Below are positions 40,501 to 48,517 of a stretch of DNA of 64,000 bases, one piece after another. Made by a program: the position numbers and the translations under genes. The stretch is from an uncultured Chlorobiaceae bacterium (GTDB taxonomy: Bacteria > Bacteroidota > Chlorobiia > Chlorobiales > Chlorobiaceae): assembly GCA_903895195.1 (NCBI GenBank), contig CAITSZ010000017.1, forward strand, positions 30,332-94,331. The letters are read 5' to 3'. The notes beneath the pieces were generated by a model, which was not told the origin of the DNA, did not search any database, and saw only the letters and a list, made by a program, of their open reading frames with translations. Every line of letters begins with the position of its first letter. Within the stretch, counting starts at the first letter, position 1.

Positions 40501-42046
40501 GGTAGCGGGGAGTTTTATCGGAAAAGTCGATTCCTCCCTCAAGAGTAAAGGTTGTCAGTTTGTTCTTCAAAGAAAGGCTGCTGTTCAGTAGGGCTTTGTC
40601 ATACTTGAGGGCGACAGTTCCCTCGTTGATCGCTTGATTGCTCCAGTATGAATTGGCAAGCTTCATATCCAGGGTGAGCTGGTTGACTTTTTTGCTGCCA
40701 GCCACTCCTTCAAAACTGCCGGACGCATTAAGAAGAGTTTTTTCAACACTGTTCGTTGCCAGAAGTTTGTGGGGTTTAAAGCCTTTCAGGACAAACGTCC
40801 CCTTGGCAGCAAGCTGTTCAGGGTTTTTCCTTGATATTTCAGCACTCAGTGACGCTTCACCGAGTGAGGAGAGCGTAGTAACATCAGTTTTAACAGCGAT
40901 CAGGCTTCCCTGTGCGTGGCCGACAAAGGTGATGTTGCCTGTTTTACCGGCCATATCCTTGTACGAACTTCCTGTCAGGAGTGACTCGACAAAAGGTGCG
41001 GCAACTCTTGAGCTGTCGCATGTCAGGCGGTAGGCAAAAGCTTTTCGGCTGTTCAGATTAAGCAGCTCGCCCTTGATTTTGAGCTTGCTGTTGAGATGAG
41101 TCAGCTGCCAGTCAAGGATCTCTATATTCTCCTTTTTCCCTTTTGCGTTGCCTTTAAGAGTATAGATGCCTGGGGGCAAGGCAACAGTCGGTGATAAAAT
41201 CCTGAGGTCGTCGCTGTGCAGTGCCAGTTTCTCAATCGTGAGAAATGATGTACTATGGGCAAGCTGTTTTTGCAGTTGACGGGGAGAGAAAATGTTGAAA
41301 TGGTCAATTGTTGCAGAAAGCTCCGTGCTGCTTTTATTGCTCACAGCTTTAAAGGCAAGTATTTCAGAGCGGGTTTCAGAAAAGAGAAACTGGCCTGAAC
41401 TCTGCCGTAAAGAGAATTGAAATGCAGGAATGTTGAGCTGTAATTTCTCAAGCGTACCAATAAAAAGTTTTTTCTTGACGGTGAATTTGGAAAGCTCACC
41501 ATTGATGCTGTTCACCACGACCGGCTGAGTGCCCGGATTGCCGATACTACCGGCATACGAGAGGCTGCTGTTGGTAAGCCTGATTTTTTTGCAGAAAAAA
41601 TGTTCAAGATGAGTTTTTGTTGTATCGGGGTCGCGGGACTTGAAAATACGCTCAAGATTGAGCTTGCCGTTTTTCAGGGTCACTACTCTTGCCCTCAGCG
41701 AATCGGCCGTAAGGCGGCGCAGATATATCCTTTTGATTTCAGGCTGAAGGAGGGTGAGAAAGTTGAATTTCGCCGAAACGGTGCTGGCCTGCAGAGCTGG
41801 CACACTCTCCCCCGGCGCGTAAATACGAGGATTGACGAGCGTGACCTTGTTGGGAAACTGAAGATGAAGCTCCTCGAGTTCAAGCCGTCCATACAGATTT
41901 CCGTTAAACAGGGCAACAGCCTGATCTTTAGCCAATCGATCAAGGATACCGCTGTTCAAAACAATCAGGGACGACAGCGACAGCAGAAGCACAAAGGCCG
42001 AACATGCTACCAGCACTTTGAGGATATGGCGTTTAATGCGGTCCAC
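37538..42046 (-). CDS. tamB: TamB-like (AsmA/DUF490) envelope protein
   Basis: A 1502-residue protein with one N-terminal membrane segment (about 10-31, VLVACSAFVLLLSLSSLIVL) followed by a long beta-rich periplasmic body with many short amphipathic strands, and a C-terminal DUF490-type region (FGTITGTTYNIRILGTLAEPIAEGELRI; TGTLNEPLVTMGYYLN; VGMDKRGALSGLDLYVALSVPGTDGKVR). This is the architecture of TamB, which helps assemble outer-membrane proteins or move lipids between membranes. No TamA/BamA-like gene is in the window. It starts 3 bp after the rfaE2 stop. Confidence 0.88.
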   Translation of the reverse strand: MDRIKRHILKVLVACSAFVLLLSLSSLIVLNSGILDRLAKDQAVALFNGNLYGRLELEELHLQFPNKVTLVNPRIYAPGESVPALQASTVSAKFNFLTLLQPEIKRIYLRRLTADSLRARVVTLKNGKLNLERIFKSRDPDTTKTHLEHFFCKKIRLTNSSLSYAGSIGNPGTQPVVVNSINGELSKFTVKKKLFIGTLEKLQLNIPAFQFSLRQSSGQFLFSETRSEILAFKAVSNKSSTELSATIDHFNIFSPRQLQKQLAHSTSFLTIEKLALHSDDLRILSPTVALPPGIYTLKGNAKGKKENIEILDWQLTHLNSKLKIKGELLNLNSRKAFAYRLTCDSSRVAAPFVESLLTGSSYKDMAGKTGNITFVGHAQGSLIAVKTDVTTLSSLGEASLSAEISRKNPEQLAAKGTFVLKGFKPHKLLATNSVEKTLLNASGSFEGVAGSKKVNQLTLDMKLANSYWSNQAINEGTVALKYDKALLNSSLSLKNKLTTFTLEGGIDFSDKTPRYHASGKTGGVDLSGILRSNSLKTDLNGVFSVQGSGFDPKNLNIAAAMQFSPSFIDGFQLKDRSKAAFEITQTPGYSRTSISSDFLDVLADGDCSLEELMALGRLAGSGISREVAAQNIWKTALPAQAAASNALTKPFTVNYRITVKDIAPLSLLFPLHGLTLQGSAAGRALYRKGGCAISSSLTLDRLQPGNDLLFENLSLKADVECSGSGTQKAAINGRASAITSGGNKTGATIFSGLYTPSHFDGTLDLVLADPAESLSTKFSAARDGGSYNLLFNHLLIKDASGMWKTAENTRVMLSRTSARFNRFTITKGLQQAVLDGELSNSMPGSFQCALSNIQLDELKRFSMNRSLDKLSGTINASLSLSGKEGAKTTVVKISGKDVRYDKFEIGSLQWDAMHSGHLLRFDMHSTAPSMNTIEGKGTVPLVLNFYPLQLRIAEPEAISVSLKSDNLSAGCLSYLLPFLESAEGVIPTALKIEGKTPKPDIYLTTSLRDTKIKLEPTQVSYVLNGEIYVTPNNIELRNISVNDSLEGTGKINGVVKLDKLQPTGLDLGGKFNNLLLFNKKDRKDDTSFGTITGTTYNIRILGTLAEPIAEGELRINAADYSLYRTGSNENAKYIGINKFISFAPRYPGRNAPSLDALHKPVKQHEFYHSLIDILQIKNLRLSSAEPLKCTVIFDRVRGEELETSINNLSLIINKSNQQYRLFGAVNVVGGKYKFSNTNFDLQDGGKITWNNVDIRSAVMDNLYGSKYLSATNQQTSEKDNVKLLLAITGTLNEPLVTMGYYLNEQSQPYASQNLIGGKSSQIDPNAELNVISMLLSKQWYSRPGSTAQASNIAVTSVGMSAGSGLLSSQFSKVIQDIAGLESFNVNVGMDKRGALSGLDLYVALSVPGTDGKVRFIGSGSAPTLKDSPLSNYYGTEQKIEYRITPKISLETYRSYGLNANGTSSTNLQAPSEIWGASVSYKERFQTWEQFWKRLVPSSDKKK

Positions 42047-42049
42047 TGC

Positions 42050-42547
42050 CTATTGATTATGTTGAGTATGAAGCTGAATGATTTTTTCGATGATGCCTGT
42101 TGTTGAGCGACCTTCCAGCAAAGCGAGAGTCAACACAGAGCCGCCACCTTCAAGCACCGCTTTTGCTCCGGCAATCTGCTCAACAGCCCAGTCCGCCCCC
42201 TTGACAAGAATATCCGGCAAAAGATCGCCGATCAGCTCTTCTGGTGTATCTTCATTAAACAGGGTGACACCGTCCACAACCTGCAATGCAGAGAGTACCG
42301 CAGCACGATCCGCTTCACAGCAAACTGGCCGATCCGGCCCTTTAAGGCGGCGAACCGAAGCGTCACTGTTAAGGCCGATAATAAGCGCATCGCCCAGCTC
42401 TCTTGCTGCAGCCAGATACTCAACGTGACCGGCATGCAGAATATCGAAACAGCCGTTTGAAAACACAACTTTTTTGCCCGATGCCTGCCATGCCCGTACT
42501 TTGTCCAGAGCCTCCGTACGGCTCAACAGCTTACTTGAAACAGCCAT
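42050..42547 (-). CDS. rfaE2: D-glycero-beta-D-manno-heptose 1-phosphate adenylyltransferase
   Basis: Makes ADP-heptose for the LPS core. The 165 residues contain the cytidylyltransferase-like motif [11 protein letters not shown] (31-41), [18 protein letters not shown] and a final [10 protein letters not shown]. The kinase half found in the E. coli HldE fusion is absent, so this is the stand-alone adenylyltransferase form. It heads the minus-strand run and is divergent from an LpxL-type acyltransferase, which fits an LPS-assembly context. Confidence 0.93.
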   Translation of the reverse strand: MAVSSKLLSRTEALDKVRAWQASGKKVVFSNGCFDILHAGHVEYLAAARELGDALIIGLNSDASVRRLKGPDRPVCCEADRAAVLSALQVVDGVTLFNEDTPEELIGDLLPDILVKGADWAVEQIAGAKAVLEGGGSVLTLALLEGRSTTGIIEKIIQLHTQHNQ

Positions 42548-42677
42548 TTGTCATTACCAGATGTTACCTTATTGAATGGGATTAGCTCTCAGCAGGATAA
42601 AAAAAATAGTTCACATAATTTTTTCAATTTAGCGTATACTCTTCGATTGTCCGCATGGTAAAATAAAGGTAACTGCT

Positions 42678-43589
42678 ATGGCGCTTAGCTGGGAAGATGG
42701 TGATAATTTAGCAGACAGGGCATACTACGGCCTTATCAAAATGCTCGGTATCCTGGTCAGGAGCATAAGCCGCAAGCATTCAACATCAATAGCCTATTGG
42801 TTAGGGGATTTTGTCTATAACACCCTTAAAACAAGGCGGCCGCTGGTTGAAAAGAATCTGGCGCTTACATTCCCTGAAAAAACACAAGCAGAAATCGATA
42901 CTATCGCCCGCCAGATATACCGCAATCAGGCTGAGAATATGATCGAAGTGCTTCGTCTTCCCATGATCAAAACGCCTGAAGATGCCGCCCGCTTGATCGA
43001 TGTAGAAGCCGCCCGTTCACTTTACGCCAAAACAGTTGACCAAAAAAAGGGAGGGGTTCTGGTTTCTGCACATTACGGTAACTGGGAGCTGCTCGCTTAT
43101 TGCAGTGGATTGATGCTGGGAGCAGTCACTATTGTCGTTAAGCCAATAAAAAACCGGGCTATCGATAAGCAGATCAATGCGTGGCGGACGATGCACGGCA
43201 ACAGGATTGTCTATGACTGGAAAGCACTTCGCGAGGGGCTAAGAGCACTCAAAAATGGAGAGTTGTTAACGATTCTTGGCGATCAGTCCGATAACGGCGG
43301 ATCATTCTTTACTGAATTTCTCGGACGCCGGACAACCGTCTTTCTCGGCCCCGCCTATCTTGCCCTCAAAACAGGAGTTCCGCTCTTTGTGGTTATGTGC
43401 CAACGCAAAGACGAAGGGCGATACAAGGTCGACATAGAAGAAATTGACCTTACCGGACTCGGCACATCCAAAACAGACGCCGAAGAACTCGCCCGCCGCT
43501 ACACCAGCACAATGGAGCGCTACATCTACCGCCACCCCGAAGAGTGGCTCTGGCTCCACAACCGCTGGAAACGCACCGACCAACTCTAA
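42678..43589 (+). CDS. lipid A late acyltransferase family protein (LpxL/LpxM-like)
   Basis: A 303-residue acyltransferase that adds a secondary acyl chain to lipid A at the inner membrane. The catalytic HxxxxE motif is HYGNWE (His132, Glu137). Other family segments are FPEKTQAEIDTIARQIYRN, LTILGDQSDNGGSFFTEFLGR and YRHPEEWLWLHNRWK near the C-terminus. AAGG lies about 9 nt before the ATG. It is divergent from rfaE2. The mobile element that follows starts 48 bp downstream of its stop. Confidence 0.92.
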   Translation: MALSWEDGDNLADRAYYGLIKMLGILVRSISRKHSTSIAYWLGDFVYNTLKTRRPLVEKNLALTFPEKTQAEIDTIARQIYRNQAENMIEVLRLPMIKTPEDAARLIDVEAARSLYAKTVDQKKGGVLVSAHYGNWELLAYCSGLMLGAVTIVVKPIKNRAIDKQINAWRTMHGNRIVYDWKALREGLRALKNGELLTILGDQSDNGGSFFTEFLGRRTTVFLGPAYLALKTGVPLFVVMCQRKDEGRYKVDIEEIDLTGLGTSKTDAEELARRYTSTMERYIYRHPEEWLWLHNRWKRTDQL

Positions 43590-43637
43590 AATCTCACAAA
43601 TTACACCCTCAACCCCTGTTTTCAGCGTTAAGCCCCG

Positions 43638-44762
43638 TTAGGGGACGTTATTCATATCGTACAGTAAAAAAATTATTGTCATATAATCAATCCAGTAGAA
43701 GCAGAATATTTTTATATTGAAGTGATAAAAATGTAAAATATCACTATCATAATTGCTTAAACTGTATGCCAAGAGGTCCGAGACTTGATTCACCCGGCAC
43801 CCTGCATCATGTGATAGTCAGGGGAATGGAGCGAAGCCCGATTGTGTCTGACGATTTTGACCGGGACGATTTTGTGTCTCAGATGGGCCGTTTATCGAAA
43901 GCTACAGGGACGGCGGTCTATGCCTGGTCGCTCATGACCAATCATGCCCATATCCTGCTTAAAAGCGGCACAGAAGGGCTGAGCAGTTTTATGCGCAAAC
44001 TGCTTACCGGATACGCTATCAGGTACAATCTGAAACATCATCGGCATGGCTACCTATTTCAGAATCGTTATAAATCAATTGTTTGCCAGGAAGAGCTCTA
44101 CTTTCAGCAACTTGTCGGTTATATCCACCTGAATCCATACAGGGCGGGGCTTGTTCATTCCCTTAAAACTCTGGACAGTTATCCATGGTGCGGTCATGCA
44201 GTTATCATGAAGCATTTTGCCAATGACTGGCAGGATCGGGACTATGTGTTACGGTATTTTGGCTTGAAAGAGGGGCTGGCAAGAAAAGCTTATCGTTTAT
44301 TTCTTGAGGATGTGAGTCGACTTGGCAAACAGCCGGATTTGACGGGTGGCGGCTTGATCCGGTCACTTGGTGGATGGTCGGAAGTCAAAACCATGAGAAA
44401 GCGAGGAGAACAACAGCTCGGCGATGCGCGGATTCTTGGAGACGGGGTCTTTGTTAAAGAAATGCTCGACCAGGCGGATGACAATGTGAAGTGTCAGTTG
44501 AGCGCATTGGATAAAAAGGGGCGTGCTGTGGCAGAAATGCAAAAAAAATGTGCAGCAAAGCAGATTTCGATAGATCTTCTGCAGTCTGGATGTCGTCAAG
44601 GGGAGTTGTCACGCTTGAGAAGAGAGGTGGCGGTTACTTTGGTAAGGGAGTATGGATTATCAATGGCCGAAACGGCAAGGCTTATCGGGATATCAACCTC
44701 AGGTGTGGCAGAAATTGTTCGAAGAGTAGTTCCAACTGTATGATAAGAATACCGTCCCCTAA
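43638..44762 (+). mobile_element. RAYT-carrying element with 27-bp inverted ends
   Basis: A 1125-bp unit bounded by matching inverted ends at 43638-43664 and 44736-44762. Both begin TTAGGGGACG at the outside and end in TACAG at the inside, with three differences in 27 positions. The only gene inside is the HUH transposase. I see no obvious direct repeat flanking the unit. The right end lies against a truncated fcl and supplies its stop codon. Confidence 0.75.
43766..44743 (+). CDS. REP-associated tyrosine transposase (Y1/HUH superfamily)
   Basis: A 325-residue RAYT/IS200-like transposase. It starts MPRGPRLDSPGTLHHVIVRGMER, typical of the family, with the HUH metal-binding pair in TNHAHILL (His60, His62) and the catalytic Tyr in YIHLNPYRAG (Tyr119). 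A C-terminal extension ends in a helix-turn-helix (MAETARLIGISTSGVAEIVRR, about 298-318), found in a subset of RAYTs. All key residues are present, so it may be active. The last codons overlap the right inverted end. Confidence 0.92.
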   Translation: MPRGPRLDSPGTLHHVIVRGMERSPIVSDDFDRDDFVSQMGRLSKATGTAVYAWSLMTNHAHILLKSGTEGLSSFMRKLLTGYAIRYNLKHHRHGYLFQNRYKSIVCQEELYFQQLVGYIHLNPYRAGLVHSLKTLDSYPWCGHAVIMKHFANDWQDRDYVLRYFGLKEGLARKAYRLFLEDVSRLGKQPDLTGGGLIRSLGGWSEVKTMRKRGEQQLGDARILGDGVFVKEMLDQADDNVKCQLSALDKKGRAVAEMQKKCAAKQISIDLLQSGCRQGELSRLRREVAVTLVREYGLSMAETARLIGISTSGVAEIVRRVVPTV

Positions 44763-45017
44763 GTTTTGAGAAACTCTTTGTAGGCTTTGGTTATGCCGGC
44801 AATGAGAGGGGTTTTTGCTTCCCAACCGAGTGTTTTCATCCGGCTTACATCGAGCAGTTTTCGGGGTGTGCCGTCAGGGTGCGACGTATCGAAGTTTATG
44901 GTACCTTCAAAGCCGACAACCTGTTTAACGGTTTCCGCCAGTTCCCGAATTGTCACATCGCAGCCGGTCCCGACGTTGAACAAGCCATCCTGAACCCCGC
45001 TTTCCATGCTGCATGAA
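44759..45017 (-). pseudogene. fcl: fragment of a second GDP-L-fucose synthase gene
   Basis: Encodes 82 residues matching the C-terminal quarter of the intact fcl at 50597-51712 ([20 protein letters not shown] and on); the DNA is nearly identical from about 44812 to 44998. The fragment then continues at 44999-45017 with 19 bp that match intact fcl at 51237-51255, so about 390 bp inside the gene have been lost. Both deletion edges carry TTCCAT. The 5' part is missing: the heptamer element follows directly. The stop codon TAG is provided by the right end of the RAYT element. Confidence 0.88.
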
Positions 45018-45258
45018 GAGGGAATAGTCGGCAGTTAGCAGTTGGCAGTCGGCAGGGAAGATGAGGGAAAGAGAGTGCTGAGTGCTGAGTTGGGATTCCT
45101 CGTGGGAGCCCGGAATGACAGAAAGATATGGGGACGATGGTATGCTCATTTTCTTTGATCGGGTTGTTACTGCTTCTTTTTTTCTCTCATATTACTGCCA
45201 ACTGCCAACTGCCAACTGCCAACTGCCAACTGCCCACTGCCCACTCTCTTCTCTTCCC
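45015..45258. repeat. heptamer-armed dispersed element, copy A
   Basis: Left arm: GGCAGTT-type heptamers (45029-45056) then two AGTGCTG units (45074-45087). A core of about 105 bp follows, including GATTCCTCGTGGGAGCCCGG and ATGGTATGCTCAT. Right arm: seven ACTGCCA/ACTGCCC units at 45194-45242, the inverted counterpart of the left arm. The outer edges GAAGAGGGA and CTCTTCCC are also roughly inverted. Flanked by the fcl fragment on the left and the Rpn-like fragment on the right. Confidence 0.85.
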
Positions 45259-45374
45259 TTTGACCAGTCGACATGGCGGTAAGCATCAGGGAAATAAAAC
45301 GACAAAAACTCTGGGAAATAGTGCTCAATGGCTTCTTTCCATGGGCAGTCGTACTGATCATTCGGGGGTTCCAT
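45192..45374 (-). pseudogene. 5' fragment of an Rpn/PD-(D/E)XK transposase-like gene fused to repeat
   Basis: The first 43 codons (45374 down to 45246) read DCPWKEAIEHYFPEFLSFYF then PDAYRHVDWSKGREE, the recognisable N-terminus of the Rpn / PD-(D/E)XK nuclease-type 'transposase' proteins, which normally continue for 200-300 residues. Here the frame runs straight into the heptamer arm of copy A, giving repeats of AVGSWQL, and stops. The nuclease motifs are lost, so no function is expected. Confidence 0.7.
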
Positions 45375-45733
45375 GTGCGTGCACTGCTTCCAGTATTTTA
45401 TGCAATCAATAAGATACTACGAGAATAAATATCATTTAATTGCAATATAACACATCGAACTTGTTTATCTGTTTCCTTTTTGCAAAAAATTATAATTGGG
45501 TAAATAAAGTTTGCAGGGGTCGCCAAAAAGCTGAACCGTGCATACGTGAATAACTCACTTGCCAGTGTTGCCTATAAGGAAAGCTGATGGGGTTTGATAG
45601 AACGAAACTGTACGATAAGAATACCGTCCCCTAATTCAATACTTATGTTGGAGCGAATAAACAATTTTTTTGATATAGGTATATTTGCTTTAGTTTCATT
45701 GTTTCGAAACAGAGCACTATAGGTACTGACATT
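45375..45733. other. AT-rich intergenic region upstream of the M10 protease
   Basis: No gene is supported. It contains the solo RAYT-element end at 45608-45634 and otherwise AT-rich sequence that presumably carries the protease promoter. Short minus-strand frames here have no family features. Confidence 0.5.
45608..45634 (+). repeat. solo copy of the RAYT-element end
   Basis: Matches the right inverted end of the RAYT element at 26 of 27 positions, in the same orientation, ending in GTCCCCTAA. There is no transposase reading frame beside it, and similarity stops at CTGTA on the inner side. Confidence 0.85.
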
Positions 45734-47311
45734 ATGCCAAGTCCTTACACCTCTTCCGCCACCACGACCTTTGCCAAGAGTGGAGTAAACACTATTGATT
45801 CGTTGTTGAATCAATATGAATTAAAATGGAGCAGCACTTTCGGCTCAGCGGTAGCGCTTACCTATAGCTTTCCATGGATTAATGGTGCGACTGCTTACTG
45901 GCAAACAAATAACATTACAAATTCAGAGCCACAGGCGGCACAGCATTTCGGTATGAATGTCACCCAAATGTCTGCTGCTTCAAATGCCCTGCAGGCTTGG
46001 GCTAATGTGGCTAATATCACCTTTACACAGGTTTCGGATACTGCAACTACTGCGGGAGACTTCCGTTTTGCATTTTCTTCCGCTGTCGGCAGCGGTATAT
46101 GGGGATGGTGCGGTTATCCTAACAGCTATTGGGCCAGCAGTGCCGATGTCTGGATCAATACAGCTATTGCTTCGCAAAGTGACTGGTCATCAGGGTCGTA
46201 TAATTACCTCTCCCTCATGCACGAAACAGGTCATGGGCTCGGATTGAAGCACCCCGGCAATTATGATTCAACCGGCACCAGCAGTTCAGGGCCGTATCTG
46301 CCAACAAATCTGGATTATCGCACCTACTCCATAATGTCCTATAACGACTTGAAATATTTGTTTTGGGATACAACACTTCATAAGACTATTTCGGTTTATC
46401 CTTCAGCCCCGATGGTTTATGACATTGCGGCAATTCAGTACCTGTACGGAGCAAACAACAAGTATCGAGCAGATAACGATACGTACAGCTTTGATCCATT
46501 ACACCCCTTTTATCAGTCCATCTGGGATGCAGGTGGCAATGACACCATCAATCTTGCAAATTTCACTACCAATTGCACCATTGACTTAACCCCCGGCCAC
46601 TACTCCTCTCTTCTCTATGTCAATCAGGGCACGGGAGCCAATCTTTATGACGGCACCGCTAATCTTGGTATTGCCTATGGATGCATCATTGAAAATGTCA
46701 CTGCTGGTTCAGGGAGTGATTACATCACAAGCAACACTGCAAATAATATCATAGACGGCGGAGCAGGCAGTGACACCGTTGTATTTTCCGGCAAAGATGC
46801 CAACTACACAATCACAACCTCAGGAACCGGCTTCAGTGTCAAGGATACTGTCGGTTCCGACGGTACGGACACGGTAATACATGTCGAAAAACTGCAGTTT
46901 ATTGATCATACATTAACAGTTGTTGCTTCACCAGGCGAAAATCTCCTAGAATCATATCGCATCTACAAAGCAGCATTTGACAGAACACCTGATTATGGTG
47001 GTTTAGGGTACTGGTTTAAATCGATGAATAACGGCATGTCTTTAACGAGTGTGGCCAATGAGTTTCTTCACAGCATTGAGTTTGTTGCAATGTATGGCAC
47101 CAATCCTACTGATACGGCTTTTGTCACTCTTCTTTATCAACACGTTCTTGGTCGGACTCCCGATCAGGCAGGCTACGACTACTGGCTTAACGACCTGCTA
47201 ACCTATACTCGTCCGGCTGTGCTTGTTCAGTTTTCCGAGTCAACAGAAAACAAGGCGGATGTTGCCGGCGTTATCACGAATGGAATTATTTATCAGGAGT
47301 ATGTCGGCTGA
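45734..47311 (+). CDS. serralysin-type (M10) metalloprotease with C-terminal DUF4214 module
   Basis: A 525-residue zinc protease. The signature HExxHxxGxxH is HETGHGLGLKH (163-173) and the Met-turn is SIMSYN (about 197-202), both intact. The middle has an M10 C-terminal/RTX-like beta part (GTANLGIAYGCIIENVTAGS, NNIIDGGAGSDTVVFSG). Residues about 405-525 form a DUF4214 module (YKAAFDRTPDYGGLGYWFKSM and LYQHVLGRTPDQAGYDYWLND). There is no N-terminal signal peptide, as expected for type I secretion. No secretion genes lie nearby. It opens the surface-protein/glycan region. Confidence 0.92.
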   Translation: MPSPYTSSATTTFAKSGVNTIDSLLNQYELKWSSTFGSAVALTYSFPWINGATAYWQTNNITNSEPQAAQHFGMNVTQMSAASNALQAWANVANITFTQVSDTATTAGDFRFAFSSAVGSGIWGWCGYPNSYWASSADVWINTAIASQSDWSSGSYNYLSLMHETGHGLGLKHPGNYDSTGTSSSGPYLPTNLDYRTYSIMSYNDLKYLFWDTTLHKTISVYPSAPMVYDIAAIQYLYGANNKYRADNDTYSFDPLHPFYQSIWDAGGNDTINLANFTTNCTIDLTPGHYSSLLYVNQGTGANLYDGTANLGIAYGCIIENVTAGSGSDYITSNTANNIIDGGAGSDTVVFSGKDANYTITTSGTGFSVKDTVGSDGTDTVIHVEKLQFIDHTLTVVASPGENLLESYRIYKAAFDRTPDYGGLGYWFKSMNNGMSLTSVANEFLHSIEFVAMYGTNPTDTAFVTLLYQHVLGRTPDQAGYDYWLNDLLTYTRPAVLVQFSESTENKADVAGVITNGIIYQEYVG

Positions 47312-47431
47312 GGAGTCTGGCTGAACACAAGAAGTGAGAAAAAAAATGGATTTATTTACTCTTCGCAGTACCTTGAACTAATAAGGTTTAGAAAGCTATG
47401 GTGCCTAAATTACATCTATTGCCTGAAAAAT

Positions 47432-48517
47432 ATGAGTGAAGCTTTCATTGCACAAAAGGCAAAAATAATTTCAGAATTATTCAAGACATCTGATATTGAC
47501 CTGCAGCAACACCTAACACAATCAGTTGTTGAGCGACTCTACAAGCTGCTGCTTAATCGTCTGCCAGAAAGTCAGGACATAATTGATTCCTACCTTAAGG
47601 CCTTTACAAACGGTTCAGAGCTTGTAGAAGTAATCCTGAATTCAGAGGAGTTCGACGGGCTGCTGCAATCAAATGCTTCTCATGTACAGAGCAGTTCGCC
47701 CATACCTGATCATCTTTTGCATTCACCCCTGATCTTAGGAATGTATGATCTCCTTATTGAGGGTGTGGTACGCCAAAGGGTTGCCGAATCGAAAAACCCA
47801 CTCAACAAATTTGGCCGCAAGGTTTTCAGTCAATCCGATGAAGATGGAATTACGCTTGAGATCTGCCGTCGAATGGGACTCAACAATGGTTCTTATTGTG
47901 AATTCGGTGTAGGCAATGGCCTCGAATGTAATACGCTGCTGCTTGCTTCGATGCAGTGGAACGGCTTCTGGATCGGCGGAGAACAATTGGCTTTTTCACT
48001 GCAGGGTATCAACAAAAGCAGGTTTTCCTATATCAAGGATTGGGTTACGTCAAAAAACGTTTATGACCTTTATCAAGAGGGACTAAAGAATCTTGGCAAA
48101 GATCAGGTCGATGTTCTGAGTTTTGATCTTGACGGCAACGATCTCTGGTTTGTTGAAATTCTACTGCAAAACAAGGTTAAACCAAAGCTTTTCATTGTTG
48201 AATACAATGCACGCTTTATTCCCCCTATCAAATGGAGTATCGCTCTGGACGATAGTCACGAATGGGACTATACCGATTATTCAGGAGCGAGCCTGCAGTC
48301 ATTTGTGGACCTTTTTGATGCTTATGGTTACACGCTTGTGTGCTGCAATGCCCATTCGGGAGTCAATGCGTTTTTTGTCCTGAACGAGCAGTTACACTAT
48401 TTTTCCGATGTTCCTACCGATATCAATGATCTGTATATGTCGCCGAACTACAAGATCTTTCATGCCTATGCCCACCCGGTAAGCGTAAAAACTGTTGCGC
48501 GAATATTTGAGTTATGA
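47432..48517 (+). CDS. putative methyltransferase-like protein with DUF4214-like N-terminus
   Basis: A 361-residue protein. Residues about 25-75 (VERLYKLLLNRLPESQDIID, then ELVEVILNSEEF) resemble half a DUF4214 module. The main part starts with KVFSQSDEDGITLEICRRMG, then a Rossmann-like SYCEFGVGNGLECNTLLLA and VDVLSFDLDGNDLWFVEILL, reminiscent of FkbM-type and related uncharacterised proteins in glycan clusters. The SAM motif is not canonical, so methyltransferase activity is only a suggestion. It overlaps the acyltransferase gene by 4 bp (ATGA), so the two are translationally coupled. Confidence 0.7.
   Translation: MSEAFIAQKAKIISELFKTSDIDLQQHLTQSVVERLYKLLLNRLPESQDIIDSYLKAFTNGSELVEVILNSEEFDGLLQSNASHVQSSSPIPDHLLHSPLILGMYDLLIEGVVRQRVAESKNPLNKFGRKVFSQSDEDGITLEICRRMGLNNGSYCEFGVGNGLECNTLLLASMQWNGFWIGGEQLAFSLQGINKSRFSYIKDWVTSKNVYDLYQEGLKNLGKDQVDVLSFDLDGNDLWFVEILLQNKVKPKLFIVEYNARFIPPIKWSIALDDSHEWDYTDYSGASLQSFVDLFDAYGYTLVCCNAHSGVNAFFVLNEQLHYFSDVPTDINDLYMSPNYKIFHAYAHPVSVKTVARIFEL

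Noticed and set aside
41600..42106. 168-codon plus-strand frame antisense to the TamB-like gene
   Set aside because: Codon composition and content are those of a shadow; the long TamB frame is clearly the coding one.
45082..45412. Plus-strand frames across element copy A
   Set aside because: They translate the NCQLPTA-type heptamer repeat and show no domain.
45572..45814. 80-codon minus-strand frame before the protease
   Set aside because: It overlaps the protease start and the solo RAYT end, and has low-complexity content without motifs.
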